Assembly (NCBI GenBank): GCA_016178705.1
Contig: JACOST010000008.1
Span: 38,069-102,068, forward strand
Length of the DNA: 64,000 nt
Reading direction: 5' to 3'
DNA from: Deltaproteobacteria bacterium
Lineage (GTDB): Bacteria > Desulfobacterota > Binatia > HRBIN30 > JACQVA1
Below the pieces are notes generated by a model. It saw only the letters and a list, made by a program, of their open reading frames with translations, was not told the origin of the DNA and did not search any database. Positions 57,804 to 64,000 of the stretch are shown here, in pieces. The position numbers and the translations under genes were made by a program. Within the stretch, counting starts at the first letter, position 1, and the number at the start of each line of letters is the position of its first letter.

Positions 57804-58259
57804 CTAGTCCTTCTTCACCACTTGTCCGGTCTCGATGACCGTTGACCGGCTAATCGCCACCAGTTCACCCTGCTGGTTGCGGTACTCGGTGGCGGTAATC
57901 CCAAAACTCATCGTACCGCCGCGTGAGCCGGCTTTCTCGAAAACGTTTTCGACCTTGCTGACGGCGGTGAGCACGTCGCCAACGTGGATTGGCTTCAGGT
58001 ACTCGAACTCCTGCTCCCCGTGCAGCACACGGCGCAGATCCATCTCCAGCTTCGGCCGCCCGCGGCCGTCGTCCCAGAATCCCAGAGTCATCATGAACGT
58101 CGGCGGGGCCATGATGCCGCCGGCCTCACGCTTGGCGAAGTCGTTGTCGAAGTAGATGGGATTGTCGTCCTTGATCGCGCGCGCGAACTCGCGCACTTTG
58201 CCCAGCTCGACAATCATCGTTACCGGTTGCCCGCTACGGCCGATCGCGCTCTTGTCCAT
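57804..58259 (-). CDS. MaoC-like N-terminal hot-dog subunit
   Basis: A 151-residue FAS1-type dehydratase region: PVTMIVELGKVREFARAIKDDNPIYFD, GGIMAPPTFMMTLGFWDDG, LDLR-like EMDLRRVLHGEQEFEYLKPIHVGDVLTAVSKV. It lacks the catalytic D-x4-H of its partner, so it is likely the structural or substrate-binding subunit of a heterodimer with 57367-57801. Confidence 0.88.
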   Translation of the reverse strand: MDKSAIGRSGQPVTMIVELGKVREFARAIKDDNPIYFDNDFAKREAGGIMAPPTFMMTLGFWDDGRGRPKLEMDLRRVLHGEQEFEYLKPIHVGDVLTAVSKVENVFEKAGSRGGTMSFGITATEYRNQQGELVAISRSTVIETGQVVKKD

Positions 58260-58301
58260 GATTCAACTCGGCTTCCGTCCGTCGCTGCGGTCGGCGGCGA
58301 T

Positions 58302-59465
58302 TCAAGCGGCGCCGGCGGCGAGCGACTCCGGCTGATCGAGCACCACCTGCGCGACCAGTTCGCGGTTCCAGGTCGCGTCGCCGAAGGTGACTTCCGATCC
58401 CTTGGCGCGCTTGAAGTAGATGTGCATGTCGTGCTCCCACGTGAAGCCGATGCCGCCGTGGATTTGAATCCCTTCACCGCTCACCATGCGATAGGCGTCC
58501 GAGCAGTACGCCTTCGCCATGCACGAAGCGAGATGCGCTTCGGGCACGTCGTTGGCCACCGCCCACGCCGCATAGTACGTCGCCGATTTCGAACTTTCGA
58601 CCTGCACCATCATGTTGGCGCACTTGTGCTGGATCGCTTGAAAGCTGCCGATCGGTTTGCCGAATTGCTCACGGACCTTCGCGTACTCGACACTCATCTC
58701 GAGCACCTTCTGAGCGCCGCCACACATCTCGCCGCACAACGCGACCTTGGCACGATCGACGACGCGATCGAGCAACGCCCACCCCGCGCCAACTTTGCCC
58801 AGCACGGCGTCTTTGCCCACCGCCACGTTGCGGAAGTTCACCTCGCACAGCTTGCGCGTCTGATCCATCGTCTTGAGCAACGTGATCGAGACGCCGGGGA
58901 CCTTGGCATCGACGAGAAACAGGGTGACGCCCTTTTCGCTCTTGCCAGATGTGCGGGCTGGCACGAGCAGCAGATCGGCGTTGTGCGCATCGTGAACGAA
59001 CAGCTTGGTGCCCGACAGTTCGAACCCGGTGGCGGTCTTCACCGCCGGCAAGGTGATGCCCGGCGCGTCCCAGCGACCGCTCTCTTCAACCTGCGCCAGG
59101 GTGGCCTTGAGGCTGCCGTCGGCGATGCCGGGAAGATACTTCTTGCGTTGCGCCTTGCTGCCGCCGAGCAACAACGGTATCGCGCCGAACATCGCGGTCG
59201 CGAAGAACGGCCCCGGCATGACCACACGGCCCATCTCTTCGAGCACGACGATGAGGTCGACCATGTCGAGGCCAGCGCCACCGAACTCTTCGGGGACGAT
59301 CAACCCTTGCCACCCCAGCCCAGCCATCTTCTTCCACTGCTCGTCGGAGAAGCCGCGGTCGTCGTCCATCATCTTGCGGACGTAAGTCATCGCGCACTCG
59401 GTTTCGAGAAACTGGCGCGCGCTCTGGCGCAGCATCTCTTGTTCTTCACTGAATCCAAAATCCAT
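58302..59465 (-). CDS. Acyl-CoA dehydrogenase
   Basis: A 387-residue ACAD. Visible blocks: MDFGFSEEQEMLRQSARQFLETE (N-domain), GWQGLIVPEEFGGAGLDMVDLIVVLEEMG, FELSGTKLFVHDAHNADLLLVPA (FAD/beta domain) and the C-domain ending IHGGIGFTWEHDMHIYFKRAK. It oxidises an acyl-CoA to the enoyl form with FAD. Downstream of the thiolase gene on the same strand (29 bp). Confidence 0.93.
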   Translation of the reverse strand: MDFGFSEEQEMLRQSARQFLETECAMTYVRKMMDDDRGFSDEQWKKMAGLGWQGLIVPEEFGGAGLDMVDLIVVLEEMGRVVMPGPFFATAMFGAIPLLLGGSKAQRKKYLPGIADGSLKATLAQVEESGRWDAPGITLPAVKTATGFELSGTKLFVHDAHNADLLLVPARTSGKSEKGVTLFLVDAKVPGVSITLLKTMDQTRKLCEVNFRNVAVGKDAVLGKVGAGWALLDRVVDRAKVALCGEMCGGAQKVLEMSVEYAKVREQFGKPIGSFQAIQHKCANMMVQVESSKSATYYAAWAVANDVPEAHLASCMAKAYCSDAYRMVSGEGIQIHGGIGFTWEHDMHIYFKRAKGSEVTFGDATWNRELVAQVVLDQPESLAAGAA

Positions 59466-59494
59466 CTAGTCCTCCACTGTCACGAATCGCCAAA

Positions 59495-60637
59495 TTAGGA
59501 GTTACCCAGAATAGTCACGCAGCCAACGGAGCCCGGCCCGCCGAGATTGTGCGCGAGGCCGAGTTCCGCGTTCTTGACCTGTCGCTTCCCGGCCTTGTCC
59601 CACAAATGCTGGCACACCTCGTAGATCATGCGAATGCCGGTCGCGCCGATGGGATGGCCGAACGACTTCAAGCCACCACTCGGATTCACCGGCAACTCGC
59701 CGCCGATGCTGGCGCGGCCTTCGCCGACAAAGTGTGCACCTTCGCCGCGGCCACAGAATCCTAAATCCTCGTAGTTGAGGATTTCGGTGATGGTGAAGCA
59801 ATCGTGCACCTCGGCGAGGTCGATGTCCTTCGCGGTCACCCCCGCCTGCTCGTACGCCGACTGCGCCGCCATCGTCGTTGCGGGAAAGCCGGTATACGCA
59901 AAGCCGGGTTTCATGTACGGCTCGCCGCTGGTCACCGCCAAACCGATGCCCTTCACCTTGATGGCATCGGGGCGAAAGTTTTTCGCGAGATCGGCGCGGC
60001 ACACAATCGCGGCCGCAGCCCCGTCCGTGGTCGGGCAGCAATCGAACAGACCGAGCGGGCTGCAGATCAGCGGTGCCTTGAGCACTTGTTCTTCGGTCAC
60101 CTCCATCTGGAAGTGCGCCTTCGGACTCATCGTGCCGTTGTGATGATTCTTCAGCGCGACTTTCGCCAAGGCGTCCTTGCCGATGCCGTAGGTCTTGAAG
60201 TAGCGATTCGCAGCCATCGCGAACAGACTCGGCGCGGTCGTACCGTGGCCGATCACGGGATGCGTGCCGAAGGTTCCCAAGCCGCGCTGGCCCGAGTCGC
60301 GCAGCTTCTCGAAACCGAGCGCGAGCGCGACGTCGTACATCCCGGACGCCACCGCCATGCAGGCGTTGCGAAACGCGTCCATGCCCGACGCACAATAGTT
60401 CTCGACGCGCGTGATCGGAATGTTGAACAGCTTGAGCGGATCGCCGAGCGCGGTGCCCGCAGTGCCGGAACCGATAGTACCGACCCAGGCGGCTTGAATC
60501 TGATTCGGCTCGATGTTGGCGTCCCGGTAGGCCTCCACCGCCGCGTCGACGATCATGTCCTCGGCGCTCTGGTGATAGTTCTCCCCGAACTTGCAGCAGC
60601 CAACGCCGATCACCGCCACCTTGTCACGAATGTTCAT
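59495..60637 (-). CDS. SCP2-type thiolase (acetyl-CoA acetyltransferase)
   Basis: A 380-residue thiolase. The nucleophile is Cys 82 in ENYCASGMDAFRNACMAV; later motifs are VHDCFTITEILNYEDLG (His/Asp of the SCP2 group), GGLKSFGHPIGATGIRM and the C-terminal GGPGSVGCVTIL. It cleaves 3-ketoacyl-CoA. It shares an operon with the HMG-CoA-synthase-like gene. Confidence 0.93.
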   Translation of the reverse strand: MNIRDKVAVIGVGCCKFGENYHQSAEDMIVDAAVEAYRDANIEPNQIQAAWVGTIGSGTAGTALGDPLKLFNIPITRVENYCASGMDAFRNACMAVASGMYDVALALGFEKLRDSGQRGLGTFGTHPVIGHGTTAPSLFAMAANRYFKTYGIGKDALAKVALKNHHNGTMSPKAHFQMEVTEEQVLKAPLICSPLGLFDCCPTTDGAAAAIVCRADLAKNFRPDAIKVKGIGLAVTSGEPYMKPGFAYTGFPATTMAAQSAYEQAGVTAKDIDLAEVHDCFTITEILNYEDLGFCGRGEGAHFVGEGRASIGGELPVNPSGGLKSFGHPIGATGIRMIYEVCQHLWDKAGKRQVKNAELGLAHNLGGPGSVGCVTILGNS

Positions 60638-60652
60638 GGTGAGCCTCCGTGG

Positions 60653-62056
60653 TTACGCGGCTGGCCGCGCCTTCCAGAAGTAGTTGTTCATGCCAAAACC
60701 TTGGTGGTACTTGCGAAACGTCAACTCGAGCCGCATGTCGATCTCGACTTGCTCGGCCGGACAGTCGGTCATCTGCACGTACACCCGCCCGCCGCCGTCG
60801 AGTTCGACCACCGCGTGCGTCACCGGCTGGTCGGGCGAGTCGAACAGAAAGTCGTTGGTGAAGGTGAACAGCGTGCCGCGACGCGACAGCTTCACGTCGT
60901 CGAGGCCGTCGCGATGGCCGCACTCAACGCAGATGCGGTGCTTGGGAAACTGCACCGTCCGGCACTTGGGACACTGGCCGCCGTAAAGCGGCAGCACCGC
61001 CTTCTGATCGCGAAACAACACGACCGGGGTCGAGAGATCGGCGTTGTGGTCTTCCTTGCGGATCAATTTTCGAAAGCGCGCGTATTTGCCGTACGACGGC
61101 AGGTGGCGCTTGGTTTCGATTTGCGAGTAGGCGCTGCGGGCGGTGTGATAGCTCGCAATCGCGTCGGTCACTTTGAACACGAACGCATCGGCGCCGTCGC
61201 CGTAGCTGGCGAGGAGGATGACATCGCCGGGCTTCGCGCGTTCGAGCGCGGCGGCGAGCAACAGCAGCGGCTGCGTTGTACCGGTGTCACCCAGTAGCGC
61301 CCACAGCGTGTCGGCGATCTGTTTCTTTGGATCGAGCCCGACCGCCTTCGCGACGCCGGCGATCGCGCGCGGATTCGGCGCCGCGATCACCGCCGCGGTG
61401 ATCTGCTCCGCGGTCAAGTTGCAGCGCTTGAGCACGCCTTGAATCGCGGCGCTAACGAACGGTGCGTACCCAAACTTGGTTTCGAATCCGCCGGGAAACG
61501 AATGCAGATAGTCTTGCCCGTCGGTGCGCCAGGTGCCGTGGAAATCCTCACTGACGCTGAACGAACCGAGCACCTCAGCGATGACCGCGCTGTTGCCAAG
61601 CAACATCGCCGCGCCCGCATCGCCACAATTCTGTTCCGCCGGACTGTCGGGCTCGCCCATGCGGCAATCGCCGGCGCACACCAACACCCGCTGCGCACCG
61701 GCGCTGAGCGCATCGAGGCCGGCCTGCAACGCCGAAGTGCTGGCGCGCAGACTGTCGCAGAAGTCAGTCGTCCGCACTTGTGCGCCGGTATCAAGTACCG
61801 CCGCCACCGTCGCCGCGGCTTGCTTCTCGCGATACGGCGACGTCGTCGACGCGAAGAACACCGCGTCCAACTTCGCCGGCGACGTGTCGGCGAAGCAGTT
61901 GGTCGCGGCATTGACCGCGAGTGTCAGACTGTCCTCGTCATGATTGGCGACGGCCTTCTCGCCGCCCATCGACGGCTGCCCCCACTCCTTCGCGATCACC
62001 TCACGCGGCAAGCGATAGCGTGGAATGTACGAACCGAATCCGATAATGCCTGGCAT
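60653..62056 (-). CDS. HMG-CoA synthase-like protein fused to a DUF35 zinc/OB domain
   Basis: A 467-residue fusion. Residues 1-330 have a thiolase-fold HMG-CoA-synthase-like domain: IIGFGSYIPRYRLPREVI, the likely nucleophile Cys 100 in TTDFCDSLRAS and QNCGDAGAAMLLGN. Residues 370-465 form a DUF35 rubredoxin-like zinc ribbon (CPKCRTVQFPKHRICVECG) and OB fold that serve thiolases as acyl-CoA-binding partners. The order, next to the thiolase, suggests the DUF35 domain may serve both. Confidence 0.9.
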   Translation of the reverse strand: MPGIIGFGSYIPRYRLPREVIAKEWGQPSMGGEKAVANHDEDSLTLAVNAATNCFADTSPAKLDAVFFASTTSPYREKQAAATVAAVLDTGAQVRTTDFCDSLRASTSALQAGLDALSAGAQRVLVCAGDCRMGEPDSPAEQNCGDAGAAMLLGNSAVIAEVLGSFSVSEDFHGTWRTDGQDYLHSFPGGFETKFGYAPFVSAAIQGVLKRCNLTAEQITAAVIAAPNPRAIAGVAKAVGLDPKKQIADTLWALLGDTGTTQPLLLLAAALERAKPGDVILLASYGDGADAFVFKVTDAIASYHTARSAYSQIETKRHLPSYGKYARFRKLIRKEDHNADLSTPVVLFRDQKAVLPLYGGQCPKCRTVQFPKHRICVECGHRDGLDDVKLSRRGTLFTFTNDFLFDSPDQPVTHAVVELDGGGRVYVQMTDCPAEQVEIDMRLELTFRKYHQGFGMNNYFWKARPAA

Positions 62057-62066
62057 GGTGACCTCA

Positions 62067-62155
62067 ACAACGGATTGAGCAGATTAAACAGAGCGAAGCC
62101 TTGAATTCACAACCACTCATCTCTGCCAATCCGTTCAATCCGTTTAATCCGTTGT
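62067..62155. repeat. Inverted repeat ACAACGGATT/AATCCGTTGT
   Basis: ACAACGGATT (62067-62076) is mirrored at 62146-62155 with AATCCGTTxAATCCGTTT units next to it. A dispersed intergenic element type, in the leader between the HMG-CoA-synthase-like and CoA transferase genes. Confidence 0.7.
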
Positions 62156-62169
62156 AAAACTTCCGCTTC

Positions 62170-63294
62170 CTAGATCACCCGCGTCGACCTCAATCGCTCG
62201 ATGTCAGCGTCCCCGAAGCCGAGTTGCTGCAGCACTTCCCCGGTGTGTTGGCCGAAGTCGGGCGGCAGCGATGGCGTGCGCGGCGGCGTGTCGGAGAATT
62301 TGAGCGGTGATCCGAGGGCGCGCTGGCCTTCGACCACCGGCAGCAGGCCACGATGCTTCACCTGCGGATCCTCGAACACCTCCGCGATGTCGCTGACCGG
62401 CCCGAAACAGATGTCGATCGGATCGAGGATGTCGAGCCACTCCTTCTGGGTCTTGCTCTTGAACTTCGCGCGGATCACTCGAAACATTTCTTCGCGCCGC
62501 GCACCTTCCGCGAATTCATCCGGGATGAACTCATCGACCCCGAGCGCCACGCAAAGATTTTTCCAAAAATGTTCTTCGAGCGCGCCGACGGTGACGTACT
62601 TGCCGTCCTTGGTCTCGTAGATCGCGTAGCACGGATGATGGCCGGTGAGGCGCGTCTTGCTGCGTTGCGGTTGCTGGCCGGAGACCAGGTGCATCAGGAT
62701 GTGGAATACGTTCCACGTCACGGCCCCATCCATCATCGACACATCGACGAACTGGCCGCGACCGGTGTGATCGCGTGCGAGCAAGGCCGCGAGCATGCCG
62801 ATGACCGCCATCTGCGCACCGCCGCCGATGTCGGCGATCTGCACGCCGGCGGAAACCGGCGGGCCATCGGGCGGACCCGAGACGCCGAGCACACCCGCGT
62901 ATCCGAGATAGTTGATGTCGTGGCCGACCTTGTTGCGGTACGGACCATCTTGCCCGTAACCGGATATCGAACAGTAGACGAGCCGCGGATTGATCTTCGC
63001 CATGGTGGCATAGTCGATGCCGAGCCGGTCGGTTACGCCAGGTCGAAAGCCCTCGAGAATGATGTCGGCATCTTTGGCCAAGCGATTGAAGATCTCCTTG
63101 CCCTCGGGCGATTTCAAATTGAGCGTCATGCTGCGCTTGTTGCGTTGGATCATCGGAATGCCGACGCCCATCACGTCGTTGGGCGCGGCGATCACCAACA
63201 CATCGACCCCCAGGTCGGCGAGCATCATCGACGCGAACGGGCCGGGCAGTTGGCGAGAGAGATCGAGTAGTTTCAGACCCTTGATCGGTGGCAC
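62170..63294 (-). CDS. CaiB/BaiF-type CoA transferase (family III)
   Basis: A 374-residue class III CoA transferase: KGLKLLDLSRQLPGPFASMMLADLGVDVLVIAAP, NKRSMTLNLKSPEGKEIFNRLAKDADIILEGFRPGVTDRLGID, YGQDGPYRNKVGHDINYLGYAGVL and DVSMMDGAVTWNVF. GTG 63294 has AGGAG five bases before it; the open frame further upstream is the antisense of the SDR. It transfers CoA to a steroid-, bile-acid- or carnitine-like acid, feeding the acyl-CoA block. Confidence 0.9.
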   Translation of the reverse strand: MPPIKGLKLLDLSRQLPGPFASMMLADLGVDVLVIAAPNDVMGVGIPMIQRNKRSMTLNLKSPEGKEIFNRLAKDADIILEGFRPGVTDRLGIDYATMAKINPRLVYCSISGYGQDGPYRNKVGHDINYLGYAGVLGVSGPPDGPPVSAGVQIADIGGGAQMAVIGMLAALLARDHTGRGQFVDVSMMDGAVTWNVFHILMHLVSGQQPQRSKTRLTGHHPCYAIYETKDGKYVTVGALEEHFWKNLCVALGVDEFIPDEFAEGARREEMFRVIRAKFKSKTQKEWLDILDPIDICFGPVSDIAEVFEDPQVKHRGLLPVVEGQRALGSPLKFSDTPPRTPSLPPDFGQHTGEVLQQLGFGDADIERLRSTRVI

Positions 63295-63386
63295 AAACGC
63301 TCCTGGCGGAAGTATGAAGCCGTTCCTCGGGGAATTGAATCGCGGATCACCTAACAATTGTTCATCGCCGTTGTCAACGCGGGATC

Positions 63387-64000
63387 CTACCGCAGCAACT
63401 TCGCCAACTGCCGCATCTCGTCGCCGATACCTCCCGGGATGATGTACTGGTCCGTGCCGCGAATCTCTCCGAGGTGCTCGGCGATGTCCTCGACGGTCGG
63501 AACAACTTCCTTGCCGGCGAACCAACCCGGTGTAAGACCGATGAAGATGCGGGCGAAGCGGCCGCCGCCGACTGAAAAGATTTCGTGCGTGGTCTCGCAC
63601 TGCTCGGAGACGAGATAGGCAACGAGCGGCGTGACCAGATCGGGTTTGACGAACTCAGCCAGCGGACCGAGCAGCTCTTCGGTCAAGCGCGTCTTCGCGA
63701 TCGGCGCGATGACGTTGCTCAGGATGTTGTTCTTCATCCCTTCGACGGCGAGCACGTTGGACAGGCCGACGAGTCCCATCTTGGCCGCTCCGTAGTTGGT
63801 CTGGCCGAAGTTGCCGAACAGTCCGGCGGCCGACGCGGTGAATACGAAGCGCCCGTAGCTCTGCGTCTTCATCGCGCGAAACGCGGGCTGGCTGACGTAG
63901 AAGGCGCCCTTGAGATGCACGTCGAGGACGATGTTCAACTCCTCGGGGGTGAGCTTGACGAAAGTCTTGTCGCGCAGCACACCGGCATTGTTGATGACGA
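63387..64000 (-). CDS. SDR-family oxidoreductase, cut by window edge
   Basis: The C-terminal 200 or so residues of a short-chain dehydrogenase; the Rossmann N-terminus (T-G-x3-G-x-G) is outside the window. Visible are [10 protein letters not shown], the catalytic Ser region TASAAGLFG, Tyr-x3-Lys in NYGAAKMGL, and [12 protein letters not shown]. It resembles 3-hydroxyacyl-CoA dehydrogenases of the HSD17B4 type, fitting a beta-oxidation role. Confidence 0.9.
   Translation of the reverse strand, partial: VINNAGVLRDKTFVKLTPEELNIVLDVHLKGAFYVSQPAFRAMKTQSYGRFVFTASAAGLFGNFGQTNYGAAKMGLVGLSNVLAVEGMKNNILSNVIAPIAKTRLTEELLGPLAEFVKPDLVTPLVAYLVSEQCETTHEIFSVGGGRFARIFIGLTPGWFAGKEVVPTVEDIAEHLGEIRGTDQYIIPGGIGDEMRQLAKLLR

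Overview
The window is high-GC bacterial DNA with no match I can place to a named species. Its flanks carry glutathione-transferase-like proteins, a DGPF/ECF sigma pair, DUF1330, a sulfatase and a dense acyl-CoA block. Soil and sediment lineages such as Candidatus Binatota, Desulfobacterota or Myxococcota carry this kind of gene content. That placement is an inference, not a taxonomic call.

Left flank (1-22.3 kb), chromosomal. It opens with a truncated RelE/Phd toxin-antitoxin pair, an S41 protease homologue that has lost both catalytic residues, a DUF4238 gene, a PIN-domain fragment and a RES/Xre toxin-antitoxin pair. Next come two divergent paralogous sensor kinases. One has the phospho-acceptor His but no ATPase domain; the other has the ATPase domain but Arg in place of that His. 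After them are an ECF sigma factor with TPR tail plus DGPF partner, a BNR-repeat protein with a MoaD-like carrier, four GST-like proteins around a TetR regulator and a metallo-hydrolase, a sulfatase and small membrane proteins.

Middle (22352-51134), an integrated mobile element of about 28.8 kb inserted in the 3' end of a tRNA-Glu gene. A 23-bp direct repeat bounds it. The integrase and excisionase genes sit at the right end, and a 14-bp motif CAAAAACTGCAACC is repeated just inside both ends. The left third is a putative defence block: three PD-(D/E)xK-type nucleases, two proteins with HEPN-type R-x4-H motifs, and a TIR-like domain fused to an EgtD-like methyltransferase fold whose gene overlaps a sodium:solute symporter gene. 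The middle third holds a second tyrosine recombinase with a dif-like palindrome at its start, a relic of a related recombinase interrupted by a zinc microprotein gene, a secreted Gly-rich protein operon and several cysteine-rich microproteins. The right third is the plasmid-like backbone: RadC, DUF2958, ParDE, a VirD4-like ATPase with a membrane partner, a replication-relaxation protein, a heavily self-complementary 360-bp region, a replication-type HTH protein and ParAB with two parS-like palindromes.

Right flank (51.1-64 kb), chromosomal: tRNA-Glu, tRNA-Lys, phosphoglycerate mutase, a methyltransferase, a membrane hydrolase-like protein, then a run of acyl-CoA genes (three MaoC-type hydratases, acyl-CoA dehydrogenase, SCP2-type thiolase, HMG-CoA-synthase-like protein with zinc/OB domain, CaiB-type CoA transferase, and an SDR cut by the window edge). 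These would work together in degradation of a branched, steroid-like or fatty acyl-CoA substrate.
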